A DNA stretch of 64,000 bases, from positions 24,601 through 88,600 of the forward strand of contig CABZIF010000006.1 in the NCBI GenBank assembly GCA_902525735.1, in the 5' to 3' direction. This document shows, piece by piece, positions 33,725 through 45,160 of the stretch. Each line of letters starts with the position of its first letter. The stretch's first letter is position 1. Source of the stretch: an uncultured SAR86 cluster bacterium. Its GTDB lineage: Bacteria > Pseudomonadota > Gammaproteobacteria > Magnimaribacterales > AG-339-G14. The position numbers and the translations under genes were made by a program. The notes below the pieces were generated by a model, which saw only the letters and a program-made list of their open reading frames with translations, was not told the DNA's origin and searched no databases.

Positions 33725-34427
33725 GAACAGCTCCATGTTGGAACAATTGGGATTGCTTCGTAATTTACTTCTAAGGGTTCTAGGTGTAACGATTTTGATC
33801 TTTATTTGTTTAGCCTTCTTTCAAGATTCAATTTATTTATCTATTTCTGAACCTTTAATACGTTTTCTTCCAGATAACTCTTCTATGATTGCAACTGAAG
33901 TTACCTCGCCCTTTTTAACGCCATTAAAATTGACTTTTTATATGGCTATCTTCGTTGCAATACCATATCTAATGTTTGAACTTTGGAGATTTGTTACTCC
34001 TGGCCTCTTTAAATCTGAAAAAATTTATACCATTGGTTTAACTGGCTTGAGTACTCTCTTATTTTACCTTGGAACTTTTTTCGCTTTTTATGCGGTCTTT
34101 CCTTTAATTTTTTCTTTTTTCATTAACGCTGCTCCCGAGGGAGTAGCAGTTATGACCGATATTTCTAGTTATCTAAACTTTGTAATCAAACTTTTAGTAG
34201 CTTTTGGTCTGGCTTTTCAAATGCCGATCGTAATATTTACCTTGGTAAAAAGTGAAATCACCTCTACAGCTACTCTTTCAAATGCAAGACCATATGTAGT
34301 TATTGGTTGTTTTGTAGTTGGAATGCTTTTAACTCCGCCAGATATAATTTCGCAAACGCTTTTAGCTATTCCAACATGGATTTTATTTGAACTAGGTTTA
34401 TTTGGAGCGAAGTTAATTAAAAAATAA
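33717..34427 (+). CDS. tatC: Sec-independent translocase TatC
   Basis: LRNLLLRVLGVTILIF; PYLMFELWRFVTPGLFKSEK; FGLAFQMPIVIFTLV; ARPYVVIGCFVVGMLLTPPDIISQ. Confidence 0.96.
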   Translation: MSENSSMLEQLGLLRNLLLRVLGVTILIFICLAFFQDSIYLSISEPLIRFLPDNSSMIATEVTSPFLTPLKLTFYMAIFVAIPYLMFELWRFVTPGLFKSEKIYTIGLTGLSTLLFYLGTFFAFYAVFPLIFSFFINAAPEGVAVMTDISSYLNFVIKLLVAFGLAFQMPIVIFTLVKSEITSTATLSNARPYVVIGCFVVGMLLTPPDIISQTLLAIPTWILFELGLFGAKLIKK

Positions 34428-34429
34428 AT

Positions 34430-35440
34430 TTAATTTTCTAACTCCTTTTGCCATTCACCTTTGCTAGCGAGTCTGTTCATTGAAGCTCGGTGACTGAAAG
34501 CCTTTTGAGCTGCCTCTTTATTATCACTTTGTCCCATCCAAGCTTTTAAAGCAGGTTGTTGCAAAGCTCTTCCATAAGAAAAACTCAACGGACATAACAA
34601 TCCACCGATTTTATTCATCGCATCTAAATGCTCTGTGGCCAAAAGATCTGATTGTCCGCCAGATAGAAAAGCAATTCCTGCCAACTCAGAAGGAACATTT
34701 TCTTTTAATACCTTAAGAGTTAATTCAGCAACTTCTTGCACGCCCGCTTGCACAGGAGCTTCGGTTCCAGAGACAACCATGTTAGGTTTTAAAATCGTAC
34801 CTCTAATATTTACTCCGTTTGCTGCCAACATTGAAAAAAGTGTTTTTAAACAGTTGGCAGTAACGTCAAAACAGTTTTGAGCTGAATGTTCGCCATCCAT
34901 TAGTACTTCAGGTTCAACCATAGGAACCATCTTGTTGTCTTGAACAATTTTTGCATAATCTGCTAATGCCTTCATATTGGCATCAATACATTCTTGAGTA
35001 GGTATGCCCTCACCAATTTTAATCACCGCGCGCCACTTGGTAAATTTTGCGCCTAACGAGAAATATTCAGCACATCTTTCGTCAAGATCCTCAAGACCGC
35101 CTGTTAAAACTTCATCTGAGTCGTTGAAAGGACTAATACCTTTGTCTACCTTGATACCCGGTAAAGCTCCGGTTGAATTTATTAAATCTTTGAGTAGTGT
35201 GCCATCTGCAGCACTTTGTCGAAGCGTCTCGTCAAATAATATAACGCCACCAATATTATCCTGCATACCTTCCGCTCTGAATAATAATTCTCGATAGTCT
35301 CTTCTTGAGTCTTCAGTAGATTCTGTATTTATCGCATCGAATCTTTTACCAATTGTCCCTGTGCTCTCATCTGCAGCTAAAAATCCTTTTCCGTCTGATA
35401 CCAAATAAGCTGCTATTTCTTCTAATGATGACAATGACAT
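34430..35440 (-). CDS. fba: Class I fructose-bisphosphate aldolase
   Basis: GKGFLAADESTGTIGKRF; GVILFDETLRQ; VEPEVLMDGEHS; ILKPNMVVSG; FLSGGQSDLLATEHLDAMN. Confidence 0.94.
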   Translation of the reverse strand: MSLSSLEEIAAYLVSDGKGFLAADESTGTIGKRFDAINTESTEDSRRDYRELLFRAEGMQDNIGGVILFDETLRQSAADGTLLKDLINSTGALPGIKVDKGISPFNDSDEVLTGGLEDLDERCAEYFSLGAKFTKWRAVIKIGEGIPTQECIDANMKALADYAKIVQDNKMVPMVEPEVLMDGEHSAQNCFDVTANCLKTLFSMLAANGVNIRGTILKPNMVVSGTEAPVQAGVQEVAELTLKVLKENVPSELAGIAFLSGGQSDLLATEHLDAMNKIGGLLCPLSFSYGRALQQPALKAWMGQSDNKEAAQKAFSHRASMNRLASKGEWQKELEN

Positions 35441-35442
35441 AT

Positions 35443-36606
35443 CTAATTCCCCAATTTCTTATTTTTTATCACTTCTATACAAGGTAATTTACCTAATTCT
35501 ATATATTCTAGAAAGGCTCCTCCAGCCGTAGATGCGTAATCAACGCAATCCATCATATTTAAATTTGAAAAGGAAGCCAAAGTCTCACCGCCGCCGATGA
35601 TGCTGTAGCCTTGTGATTCAGAAATTTTAATGGCTATTCCTGCTGTGCCTTGAGCAAACCTTTCCTCTTCGAAATATCCCATGGGTCCGTTCCAGATTAT
35701 CGTTTTTGCAGAATTTATGTATTTAGAAAAATCCTCAATTGAAGTTTGGCCAACATCAAAAATTATGTCGTCGTCGTCAACAAGATCAACGTGTTTTTCT
35801 TCTAAATCTGAATCTCTGCCTTTAGTAACGACAACATGTGAAGGCAATAGTATTTTTTTATTTTTTATAATTGTCTTTGCAAGCTCAATGAAATCTTTTT
35901 CGTACAAAGACTTGCCAATATTTTTTCCTAATGCTTTAAAGCAAGTATTAGCTAAAGCACCACCAATAATTAAATGATCAACATGCTTCGTCAAAGACTC
36001 TAACACCTTCATTTTAGTTGATATTTTTGAACCCCCGATTATTCCTAAAAGAGGCTTTTCAGGAGAATCTACTATCTTTTTTAAAGCTTTTAATTCTTCT
36101 TCTACTAAAAAACCTACACAAGCTTCTTTTATGAAACTTGTTACGCCATAAGTTGAGGCTTGTTTACGATGCGCTGTACCAAAAGCATCCATGACAAACA
36201 CATCGGCTGTATCTGCCAAGGCCTTGGAGAGTTTTTCTTCGTTTTGTTTCTCGCCTTTATAAAACCTTATATTTTCCAGCATAGAGATGCTGTCCAAAGA
36301 CTTTAATTCTTTTATTGAGTTCACAAGTTTTACTTCTTTATGTAACAATTCGCCAAGTTTTTTTGCCACAGGCTTCAGTGAAAACTTATCTTGCACAAGA
36401 CCTGTTTCTTCTGGCCTTCCAAGATGAGAAATGATTTTTAAAGATCTTGCTTTTTCTGCAAGAAATTCAATGGTGGGTAAAGCCCTTACGAGTCTCTCGT
36501 CGTCTAAGAGCTCACTTCCTTTCAAAGGAACGTTGAAATCAACTCTCAGTAAGACACTTTTATTGGTTAAGTCTAAAGAGCTGATAGAGTTTTCAATTTG
36601 ACTCAT
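35443..36606 (-). CDS. pgk: Phosphoglycerate kinase
   Basis: [65 protein letters not shown]. Confidence 0.97.
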   Translation of the reverse strand: MSQIENSISSLDLTNKSVLLRVDFNVPLKGSELLDDERLVRALPTIEFLAEKARSLKIISHLGRPEETGLVQDKFSLKPVAKKLGELLHKEVKLVNSIKELKSLDSISMLENIRFYKGEKQNEEKLSKALADTADVFVMDAFGTAHRKQASTYGVTSFIKEACVGFLVEEELKALKKIVDSPEKPLLGIIGGSKISTKMKVLESLTKHVDHLIIGGALANTCFKALGKNIGKSLYEKDFIELAKTIIKNKKILLPSHVVVTKGRDSDLEEKHVDLVDDDDIIFDVGQTSIEDFSKYINSAKTIIWNGPMGYFEEERFAQGTAGIAIKISESQGYSIIGGGETLASFSNLNMMDCVDYASTAGGAFLEYIELGKLPCIEVIKNKKLGN

Positions 36607-38582
36607 TTTCCTAGGACTTTTTTACAAGTCTCTACAACCTTTTCATTGGTAAAGCCAAAATGCTCAAGCAAGTCTTTTAAAGGCGCAGATTCACCAAAAC
36701 AATCCAGCCCAATTACTTCATCTCCTGTATTTAAATATTTGTACCAAAAATCTTTTGAGCCCGCTTCGATAGCAACTTTTGGCTTAATTCCTAAGACCTG
36801 AAGTTTGTAATCTTCAGATTGTGAATCGAATAATTCTGTACACGGGATAGAAACCACTTTTACTTTGATGCCCTCAGCTTGAAGAAGTTCAGCAGAATTT
36901 ATAGCTAATTCAACTTCTGAGCCGGTAGCAATAATGACAAGATCTTCGTCTTCAGCTTCTAGTAGAACGTAACCACCTTTGGCAATCAATCCGGAATCAT
37001 TTCTATTTTGTGGCGGTAAGTTTTGTCTGGACAGTATTAACGCGGTGGGCAAAACCTTTGATTCTAGGGCATGCTTCCAAGCATAAGCAGTTTCAACCCC
37101 ATCACAGGGTCTCCAAGTGTGTATTCCAGGCGTGGCTCTTAACATTGATATGTGTTCGACTGGTTGATGAGTTGGACCATCTTCACCAACACCTATTGAA
37201 TCATGGGTGTAGACGTAAACTACTGGAAGTTTCATCAAAGCAGACATTCTTACTGCATTTCTTGCATAATCAAGAAAAGTTAAAAAAGTTCCGGCATAAG
37301 GTCTGATACCGCCATGCAATATTAAGCCATTCATTATCGCGGACATGCCGAATTCTCTCACTCCGTAATTAAGATAATTTCCTGTACCATCTGAACTTAG
37401 TTGTTCGGCTCCTTTCCATTGAGTATTGTTAGATGGAGTTAGATCAGCAGAGCCGCCTATCAACTCAGGCATGACCGGCCCTATACTATCTAAACAAATT
37501 CCTGAACACTTTCTACTAGCGTAATCCGACTCGTCTGTTTCAAAACTTTTGATTAAATCTGAAATTGTAGATTCAAATTCAACTGGTAGGTCGCCAGATA
37601 CAAGTCTCTCAAATTCTTTGGCTTCACTTGCATGATTTTTTGCATATTCATTTAATTTTTCTAGCCAGTGATCTTCGATACTTTGACCGATGCTTTTATG
37701 ATCCCAGTCCTTATAAATATCTTCTGGAATGAAAAAAGGCTCATGCTGCCAATTTATGTTTTCTCTTGTGAGAGCGATTTCATCATCGCCAAGTGCAGCT
37801 CCATGTGCGTCCGCTGAGCCTGCCTTGTTTGGTGAGCCTTTGCCTATTTCAGTCTTGCAACAGATCAGAGTTGGTTTATCAGAGTTCTTAGCTTCTTTCA
37901 AAGCTTGATCTATGCTTTCAAAATTATGTCCATCAATTTCTCTGATTACTTTCCATCCATAACTTTCAAATCTGCCAGGTGTATCATCAGTGAACCAGCC
38001 TTCTACTCTACCATCAATGCTTATTTCATTATCGTCATAGAGCATTATGAGTTTGTTGAGTTTTTGAGTGCCCGCAAAAGAACATACTTCATGAGAAATG
38101 CCTTCCATTAGACAACCGTCGCCACAAAAAACGTACGTATAATGATCAATTAAATCTATTTCTTTTTTATTAAATTTTTTGGCTAGAATCTTTTCAGCCA
38201 TAGCCATTCCAACAGCATTTGCAATGCCTTGTCCTAAAGGACCAGTTGTTGTTTCAACGCCTGGCGTCACATCGCATTCTGGATGTCCAGGGGTTTTAGA
38301 CCCCAATTGTCTAAAAGCTTTTAATTCAGCCATTGGTAGATCAAACCCTGTAAGATGCAACAAAGAATAGAGCAGCATCGAGCCGTGGCCATTCGATAGA
38401 ACGAATCGGTCTCTATCAAACCAGTCTGGATTGTTGGGGTTGTATTTTAAGTGTTTTTTCCAAAGAACCTGCGCTATGTCAGCCATACCCATGGGCATTC
38501 CAGGATGTCCGCATTTAGCAGCTTGAACAGCATCCATGGAAAGAGCCCTTATTGCGTTTGCTAAATCTTGTTGGTTGGCCAT
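36603..38582 (-). CDS. tkt: Transketolase
   Basis: [91 protein letters not shown]. Confidence 0.98.
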   Translation of the reverse strand: MANQQDLANAIRALSMDAVQAAKCGHPGMPMGMADIAQVLWKKHLKYNPNNPDWFDRDRFVLSNGHGSMLLYSLLHLTGFDLPMAELKAFRQLGSKTPGHPECDVTPGVETTTGPLGQGIANAVGMAMAEKILAKKFNKKEIDLIDHYTYVFCGDGCLMEGISHEVCSFAGTQKLNKLIMLYDDNEISIDGRVEGWFTDDTPGRFESYGWKVIREIDGHNFESIDQALKEAKNSDKPTLICCKTEIGKGSPNKAGSADAHGAALGDDEIALTRENINWQHEPFFIPEDIYKDWDHKSIGQSIEDHWLEKLNEYAKNHASEAKEFERLVSGDLPVEFESTISDLIKSFETDESDYASRKCSGICLDSIGPVMPELIGGSADLTPSNNTQWKGAEQLSSDGTGNYLNYGVREFGMSAIMNGLILHGGIRPYAGTFLTFLDYARNAVRMSALMKLPVVYVYTHDSIGVGEDGPTHQPVEHISMLRATPGIHTWRPCDGVETAYAWKHALESKVLPTALILSRQNLPPQNRNDSGLIAKGGYVLLEAEDEDLVIIATGSEVELAINSAELLQAEGIKVKVVSIPCTELFDSQSEDYKLQVLGIKPKVAIEAGSKDFWYKYLNTGDEVIGLDCFGESAPLKDLLEHFGFTNEKVVETCKKVLGK

Positions 38583-38657
38583 GAATTTTTTTGTCTATTT
38601 TCTACTATTTCTTATTCACTTCATAGTAGAATTCATTCCGTTCAAAAAAATTAAATC

Positions 38658-39818
38658 ATGTCCGAATACAAAACTTTTACTTCCGAATCCGTTTCTGAAG
38701 GACACCCTGATAAAATGTCAGATCAAATTTCTGATGCCATCTTGGATGCATTTTTAAAAGATGATCCTGAGTCAAGAGTCGCTTGTGAAACCCTCGTAAA
38801 AACTGACTTAGTTGTTATTGCCGGTGAAATAACCTCTGATGCAAAGCCCAATTTAGAAGAAGTCGTTAGAAAAGTTATAAATGATATTGGTTATGACAAT
38901 GACGAAGTCGGGTTCAACGGATCAAAAGTAGAGATAGTTAACGCAATTGGTATGCAATCAAATGACATTGCCCAAGGCGTTGATGAAGGAACTGGCACCG
39001 ATGAAAGTCAAGGTGCTGGAGATCAGGGGTTAATGTTTGGTTATGCCAACAACGAAACAAGTGTTTTGATGCCTGCACCTATTACTTACTCACATCTTTT
39101 GGTAAAAAAACAAGCTGAAGTAAGAAAATCTGGATTATTGCCTTGGCTACGTCCAGATGCGAAAAGTCAGTTAAGTTTTGTTTATGATGAATTGGGTAAA
39201 CCAAATTATATTTCCGCAATAGTTTTGTCTTCACAACATAGCCCTGAAATTTCCCAAAAAGATCTAGAAGAAGGAATCAGAGAAGAAGTTATCTATAAAA
39301 CTATCCCTTCTGAATGGATAACTGACAAAACTAAAATTTATATAAATCCAACTGGTAGATTTGTCATCGGTGGACCAGTTGGAGATTGTGGTTTGACGGG
39401 TAGAAAAATTATTGTCGATACCTATGGCGGTATGGCGCGTCATGGAGGCGGAGCATTCTCTGGAAAAGATCCTTCAAAAGTAGATAGATCGGCTGCTTAT
39501 GCAGGACGTTATGTTGCTAAAAATATAGTGGCAGCAAATTTAGCGGAAAAATGTGAAATCCAAGTCTCCTATGCAATTGGAGTTGCCGAACCCACTTCGA
39601 TCAGTATTAATACTTTTGGAACTGGAAACGTATCCAATGAAGAGATTGCAAATATTGTCAGTGACAATTTTGAACTTAAACCAAAAGAATTAATCCAAAT
39701 GTTGGATTTAAAAAAACCTATTTATCAAAATACTGCAGCGTATGGTCACTTTGGTAGGGAAGATGTCGATTTCTCTTGGGAAAAAACAGACAAATCAAGT
39801 ACGATTAATAAAAGTTAA
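38658..39818 (+). CDS. metK: S-adenosylmethionine synthase
   Basis: [71 protein letters not shown]. Confidence 0.98.
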   Translation: MSEYKTFTSESVSEGHPDKMSDQISDAILDAFLKDDPESRVACETLVKTDLVVIAGEITSDAKPNLEEVVRKVINDIGYDNDEVGFNGSKVEIVNAIGMQSNDIAQGVDEGTGTDESQGAGDQGLMFGYANNETSVLMPAPITYSHLLVKKQAEVRKSGLLPWLRPDAKSQLSFVYDELGKPNYISAIVLSSQHSPEISQKDLEEGIREEVIYKTIPSEWITDKTKIYINPTGRFVIGGPVGDCGLTGRKIIVDTYGGMARHGGGAFSGKDPSKVDRSAAYAGRYVAKNIVAANLAEKCEIQVSYAIGVAEPTSISINTFGTGNVSNEEIANIVSDNFELKPKELIQMLDLKKPIYQNTAAYGHFGREDVDFSWEKTDKSSTINKS

Positions 39819-39827
39819 AGGAAAATT

Positions 39828-41201
39828 ATGGATTTTAAAGACTACAAAGTAGCGGATATCTCTTTAGCAGAATTTGGAAGAAAAGAAATTGCTTTAGCAG
39901 AATCTGAAATGCCTGCACTGATGAAATTGAGAGAGAAATATGGTTCTTCTCAACCTCTAGCAGGAGCCAAAATTATGGGCTGCATACACATGACAGTCCA
40001 AACCGCTGTTTTGATAGAAACTTTGGTGGCATTGGGCGCTTCTGTTCGTTGGTCTTCATGTAATATCTTTTCAACTCAAGATCATGCTGCTGCTGCAATT
40101 GCAGCTGCTGGTATTCCAGTTTTTGCTTGGAAAGGAATGAACGATGAAGAATTTGATTGGTGTATTGAACAAACTATTTTATCAGATGGCTCGCCCTGGG
40201 ATGCAAACATGATTCTTGATGACGGAGGTGATTTAACTTCTATGGTTCACACAAAATTTCCTGAAATGTTAGCTAATATCCATGGTATCTCCGAAGAGAC
40301 TACAACAGGTGTTCACAGGTTGTGGGAAATGTTAGAAAAAGGAGAATTAAAAGTTCCAGCGATCAACGTAAATGATTCCGTTACTAAATCTAAGAATGAT
40401 AATAAATATGGCTGTCGTCATAGTCTAAATGACGCTATCAAAAGAGGGACCGATATTCTTATGGCTGGAAGAAAGGCTTTAGTGGTCGGCTACGGCGATG
40501 TGGGCAAAGGCTCAGCCATGAGCTTAAGACAGGAAGGTATGATTGTAAGAATTACTGAAATAGACCCTATATGTGCAATGCAAGCTTGCATGGACGGCTT
40601 TGAAGTAGTTTCTCCTTATATTAATGGAGAAAATAAAGGCAATGACGAATGCATTAATAAAACACTTTTAGAAGATACGGATCTGATTGTTACGACAACC
40701 GGAAATATAAATGTTTGTGACAAATTTATTTTAAATAATCTGAAAGCAGGCTCAACCGTTTGTAATATTGGTCATTTCGATAATGAGATTGACACACAAT
40801 ACATGCGAGATAATTGGCAATGGGAAGAGGTTAAGCCTCAAGTTCACAAAGTCTCTAGATCAGATAAAGCTGGAGATTACTTGATCCTTTTAGCTGAAGG
40901 AAGATTGGTTAATCTGGGGAATGCTACGGGTCACCCTTCTAGAATAATGGATGGTTCATTTGCTAATCAGGTGTTGGCTCAGATGTTTCTTTATAAACAA
41001 GCATTTGCAACTATTAACGATGAGGAAACAAAAAAAGAATTATTAAAAATAGAAGTCTTGCCAATGGAACTCGATGAAGAAGTCGCCTCTTATATGGTAG
41101 AGGGATTTGGAGGAGTTGTTACAAAACTAACTAAAGATCAAGCCAAATATATCAATGTAAAAGTTGAGGGCCCTTTTAAACCAGAGAGCTACAAATATTA
41201 A
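39828..41201 (+). CDS. ahcY: Adenosylhomocysteinase
   Basis: [59 protein letters not shown]-terminal KPESYKY. Confidence 0.98.
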   Translation: MDFKDYKVADISLAEFGRKEIALAESEMPALMKLREKYGSSQPLAGAKIMGCIHMTVQTAVLIETLVALGASVRWSSCNIFSTQDHAAAAIAAAGIPVFAWKGMNDEEFDWCIEQTILSDGSPWDANMILDDGGDLTSMVHTKFPEMLANIHGISEETTTGVHRLWEMLEKGELKVPAINVNDSVTKSKNDNKYGCRHSLNDAIKRGTDILMAGRKALVVGYGDVGKGSAMSLRQEGMIVRITEIDPICAMQACMDGFEVVSPYINGENKGNDECINKTLLEDTDLIVTTTGNINVCDKFILNNLKAGSTVCNIGHFDNEIDTQYMRDNWQWEEVKPQVHKVSRSDKAGDYLILLAEGRLVNLGNATGHPSRIMDGSFANQVLAQMFLYKQAFATINDEETKKELLKIEVLPMELDEEVASYMVEGFGGVVTKLTKDQAKYINVKVEGPFKPESYKY

Positions 41202-42586
41202 TGGCAAAAAAAAATACTAGCTGGGGTGGTCGTTTTAAAAAACATACAGCAAAAAAAGCTCAAGAGTTTTCTTCATCCATAGGCATCGACAACAAACTTT
41301 ATAAAGAAGACATTCTTGGTTCGATTGCTTATGCAGAAGCCTTGCAAAATGCCGGAGTTCTCAATAAAAGCGAACTATCAAAAATTAAATCCGGACTGAA
41401 GCACATAAAACAGAAAATTGAATCTGGTAAATTTAATTGGCAAGAGGCTCTTGAAGACGTTCACATGAATATTGAATCTTCTCTAGAGAAGGTAATTGGC
41501 TCTGCTGCAAAAAAACTCCACACAGGCAGATCTCGAAACGATCAAGTGGTGACAGATCTAAAGCTGTATCTTTTGGGAAAATCAAAAGATATACAAATCT
41601 GTCTCACAGATCTTTTAGAAATAATCGTTTTGAAAGCTGAATCAGAGGTAGAAACTTTAATGCCTGGTTTCACTCACATGCAAATAGCTCAGCCCATAAC
41701 TCTCGGTCATCACCTAATGGCTTGGTATGAGATGTTATCTAGAGATCTAGATAGATTTAAAGAATGTGAAAGTCGCTTAAAGATAAGTCCCTTAGGTTCT
41801 GGCGCTTTAGCAGGAAATAAATTTAAGATAAACAGAAAAAAGTTGGCTAAATCTTTAGGTTTCACAGAAGTTACCAATAATTCTATAGATGCCGTTAGTG
41901 ATCGTGATTATGTTATAGAAATGATGTTTAACATTAGTCTAATGGGGGTGCATCTATCTAGAATTGCAGAAGAATTGATTATTTGGTCCTCTTCGCAATT
42001 TGATTATGTGGACCTACCCGAAGAATTATGTACTGGATCTTCAATAATGCCCCAGAAAAAAAATCCTGACATGGCGGAATTAGTAAGAGGCGGATCAAGC
42101 AAAACGATTGGTAATTTGGTTTCTCTTCTGAGTTTGATTAAAAATCAGCCACTTTCTTACAATAGAGACAACCAAGAGGATAAAGGACCTCTTTTTGACT
42201 CCATTGACTACGCTCTGGGGTCACTAGATATCACCGCGGCAATGGTCGCAGGAGCTGAATTTAATAGAGACTCAATGTTGACTGATGTTTATGACGGTCA
42301 TATTTGTGCTACTGATTTAGCTGAGTATTTAGTGATGAAGGGTATACCTTTTAGAGATGCCCATGCCATTTCAGGAAAAGCCGTTCAACTGGCAGAATCA
42401 AAAGATTTTTTATTATCTGAGTTATCATTAAAAGAATTAAAAAAATTAAATGCATTAATTGAGAAAGATGTTTTTAAACACTTGGACCCTTTGAAGTCAA
42501 TTTCCTCAAAAAGCAGTATTGGTGGAACAGCTCCAAGTCAAGTTTCAAAACAAATAATTCAGGCTAAAAGTAAATTGAAAATTTAA
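41201..42586 (+). CDS. argH: Argininosuccinate lyase
   Basis: SWGGRF; HTGRSRNDQVVTDLKLYL; GSSIMPQKKNPDMAELVRG. Confidence 0.97.
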   Translation: MAKKNTSWGGRFKKHTAKKAQEFSSSIGIDNKLYKEDILGSIAYAEALQNAGVLNKSELSKIKSGLKHIKQKIESGKFNWQEALEDVHMNIESSLEKVIGSAAKKLHTGRSRNDQVVTDLKLYLLGKSKDIQICLTDLLEIIVLKAESEVETLMPGFTHMQIAQPITLGHHLMAWYEMLSRDLDRFKECESRLKISPLGSGALAGNKFKINRKKLAKSLGFTEVTNNSIDAVSDRDYVIEMMFNISLMGVHLSRIAEELIIWSSSQFDYVDLPEELCTGSSIMPQKKNPDMAELVRGGSSKTIGNLVSLLSLIKNQPLSYNRDNQEDKGPLFDSIDYALGSLDITAAMVAGAEFNRDSMLTDVYDGHICATDLAEYLVMKGIPFRDAHAISGKAVQLAESKDFLLSELSLKELKKLNALIEKDVFKHLDPLKSISSKSSIGGTAPSQVSKQIIQAKSKLKI

Positions 42587-42613
42587 AAAAGTTTCAAATT
42601 TTAGGAGAACATT

Positions 42614-43708
42614 ATGAAATCTTTATTTAAACCAATAACAATTAATAAACTAGAGGTGCCCAATAGGATTGCGATGGCTCCAATGACTCGCATGATGTCT
42701 CCAGATGGCATCCCTGGAGAAAATGTTAAAGATTATTACCAAAGACGTGCTGCGGGAGAGGTGGGCTTGATAATTACCGAGGGTGTTGAAGTCAGTCACC
42801 CTTCATCAAGTGGTTACCCAAATGTACCTGGATTTCAGGATAAAGCAGATGAAGGTTGGAAAAAAATAATTGAAGTAGTGCAGGCCGAAGGTTCAAAAAT
42901 TTTTCCACAACTTTGGCATGTTGGTGCTATGAGAAAAGAAGGCATGGCTCCAGATCCAAAAGTGCCCGGTTACACCCCATCTGGTTTGGTTAATACCAAC
43001 AAACAAGCTGCTCACGCAATGACAGCTGATGAGGTTGAAATGTTGATTGAGTGCTTCGTCAAAGATATTTTAAAAATCAAAGATCTTGGCTTTGATGGTG
43101 TTGAATTGCATGGCGCGCATGGTTATCTGATTGATAATTTCTTCTGGGAAGGCACCAATCAAAGAGATGATACTTACGGAGGCGAAATCGACAAACGAAC
43201 AAAATTTGCTTGTGAAATTATCAAAAGAACAAGAAAAGAAATAGGAAAAGATTTCCCAATTGCAATTAGATTTTCTCAGTGGAAGCAACAAGACTACGAA
43301 GCAAAATTGGCACACACTCCGGATGAATTAGAAAAATTTCTCATGCCTCTTGTTGATGCCGGCGTCGATGTTTTTCATGCTAGCAATAGAAGATACTGGG
43401 AACCTGAATTTGAAGGTTCGGACCTTAATCTAGCGGGTTGGACCAAAAAGATTTCCGGCCTACCAACGATCACCGTAGGAAGTGTCGGCTTAAAATCAGA
43501 TTTTATTGGTCTATATGCGGGTGAGGATGCAGTAGAAAGTGCGCCGATAGATGAGCTCGTCAGCAGGTTAGATGCCGAAGAATTCGACATGGTCGCCGTC
43601 GGTCGAGCGCTGTTGTCAGACCCTGACTGGGTTAAAAAAATTAGAGAAGAACGCTTTGATGAAATAATTCCTTTTGAAAGTAAATATGCTCAGTCTGTTT
43701 ATTATTAA
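42614..43708 (+). CDS. NADH:flavin oxidoreductase (Old Yellow Enzyme family)
   Basis: NRIAMAPMTRMMSPDGIPGENV; GFDGVELHGAHGYLIDNFFW; VAVGRALLSDPDWVKK. Confidence 0.92.
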   Translation: MKSLFKPITINKLEVPNRIAMAPMTRMMSPDGIPGENVKDYYQRRAAGEVGLIITEGVEVSHPSSSGYPNVPGFQDKADEGWKKIIEVVQAEGSKIFPQLWHVGAMRKEGMAPDPKVPGYTPSGLVNTNKQAAHAMTADEVEMLIECFVKDILKIKDLGFDGVELHGAHGYLIDNFFWEGTNQRDDTYGGEIDKRTKFACEIIKRTRKEIGKDFPIAIRFSQWKQQDYEAKLAHTPDELEKFLMPLVDAGVDVFHASNRRYWEPEFEGSDLNLAGWTKKISGLPTITVGSVGLKSDFIGLYAGEDAVESAPIDELVSRLDAEEFDMVAVGRALLSDPDWVKKIREERFDEIIPFESKYAQSVYY

Positions 43709-43713
43709 CTGAA

Positions 43714-43821
43714 TTGAAAAAAACTTCTAAAAAGTCTAAAAAAGTAAGAACAAAATCCAAGCAAGAAAAGTCTAAATACGACTTTGATCCTATACAATAT
43801 GAGAAACCGCCTCATCATTGA
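43714..43821 (+). CDS. Possible small basic protein, TTG start (35 aa)
   Basis: LKKTSKKSKKVRTKSKQEKSKYDFDPIQYEKPPHH*; no ATG and no clear RBS. Confidence 0.3.
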   Translation: MKKTSKKSKKVRTKSKQEKSKYDFDPIQYEKPPHH

Positions 43822-43839
43822 ATAGAGAGGATTTTAAAA

Positions 43840-43953
43840 ATGAAAAAAATAGCTGTATTTACTTTTCTCGTTCTAATATCTTTCTCCGCTTGCGGTGTGA
43901 AGGGACCTTTGTCATTACCAACAGAAAACTTTATCAACCATGAGACCAGATAA
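43840..43953 (+). CDS. lptM: Small lipoprotein LptM/YifL family (37 aa, missed by the ORF track)
   Basis: MKKIAVFTFLVLISFSACGVKGPLSLPTENFINHETR*; lipobox with CGxKGPLxxP motif; immediately upstream of lysA-dapF, overlapping the lysA start; GAGAGG upstream. Confidence 0.88.
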   Translation: MKKIAVFTFLVLISFSACGVKGPLSLPTENFINHETR

Positions 43954-45160
43954 TTTCACTTTTAAAGAAGGAAGATTATTCCTTGAAGATATTTCAATTG
44001 AGGAAATAACAAGAGAAATTCCTACTCCGTTTTATCTATATTCAAAAGCGAGCTTAGATGCCTCATGCGAAGCTTACATGTCAAATATGGATTCTTCTGA
44101 CTTGGTTTGTTACTCGGTGAAAGCTAACAATAATCTAAATATATTAAGAAGTTTTGTAGATAAGGGATTGGGGTTTGATGTTGTTTCCGGTGGAGAGTTA
44201 CAAAAGGCAATAAAAGCAGGAGCTAATCCAAAAAAAATTGTCTTTTCAGGGGTTGGCAAAACTAGTGCGGAGTTAAAATTAGCTGCCGACTTGGACATTT
44301 ATTCTATAAATGTGGAATCTACTTTTGAATTGAAAAACATAATTGATTTAAATAAAAGTCCTAGGATTTCTTTTCGAATCAATCCAGATATGGAAGGCGA
44401 CACTCATCCCTATATTGAAACAGGGAAGGCAGATTGTAAATTTGGTATGTCAGAAGAAGAAGCATTGCTTTTAGCAAAACAATTTTCAAAGGAACAAATT
44501 AATTTGGTTGGATTGACAGCTCATATTGGCTCACAAATAACTGATACAGAACTCTATTTGGAGCTATTGGCAAAATTGCAAGGCCTTGCAAGTAAAATGG
44601 AGGCTCTGGGTCACCCTATTGATCATTTAGACGTTGGCGGTGGATTGGCAATTGATTACGAAATGCAAACTAATTTTGATCCCTCAGAACTTGTTAAAAA
44701 AATTAAAAATAAAACAGGAAAATACGATCTTCTTTTAGAACCGGGAAGATCAATGATTGCTCAGGCTGGAGTACTCATCACTAAAGTAATAGGTATTAAA
44801 GAAAATGGTCAAAGAAAATTTATAGTTGTTGATGCAGGCATGAACGATCTCATGCGCCCTTCTCTTTATAATGCCAGACACAAAATAGAAAATATTTCTT
44901 CTAGTGAAAATGAAGATGATATCTTTTCCATAGTCGGTCCGGTGTGTGAAACCGCTGATTCTTTTGGGGACGATTTTTCTATCTCAGCTAAAGAAGCCGA
45001 TCATCTAGTTATATATTCCGCCGGTGCGTACGGATCGAGTATGAGTTCGAATTATAATTTGCGCCTAAAGCCGGCAGAAATATTAGTTTCAGGAACTAAT
45101 TTTTCTGAGATTAGAAAAGCAGAGAGTTTTGAGGATACTTTACAATTAGAGGATATTTGA
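43940..45160 (+). CDS. lysA: Diaminopimelate decarboxylase
   Basis: TPFYLYSKASLDASCEAY; VCYSVKANNNLNIL; GFDVVSGGELQKA; HIGSQITD; EPGRSMIAQAGVL; CETADSFGDD. Confidence 0.96.
   Translation: MRPDNFTFKEGRLFLEDISIEEITREIPTPFYLYSKASLDASCEAYMSNMDSSDLVCYSVKANNNLNILRSFVDKGLGFDVVSGGELQKAIKAGANPKKIVFSGVGKTSAELKLAADLDIYSINVESTFELKNIIDLNKSPRISFRINPDMEGDTHPYIETGKADCKFGMSEEEALLLAKQFSKEQINLVGLTAHIGSQITDTELYLELLAKLQGLASKMEALGHPIDHLDVGGGLAIDYEMQTNFDPSELVKKIKNKTGKYDLLLEPGRSMIAQAGVLITKVIGIKENGQRKFIVVDAGMNDLMRPSLYNARHKIENISSSENEDDIFSIVGPVCETADSFGDDFSISAKEADHLVIYSAGAYGSSMSSNYNLRLKPAEILVSGTNFSEIRKAESFEDTLQLEDI

Noticed and set aside
38583-38657. SAM riboswitch upstream of metK
   Set aside because: The 75-bp gap is A/T-rich and too short, with no recognisable SAM aptamer elements.
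43070-43590. Minus-strand ORFs inside the Old Yellow Enzyme gene
   Set aside because: Antisense shadow ORFs with no homology cues.
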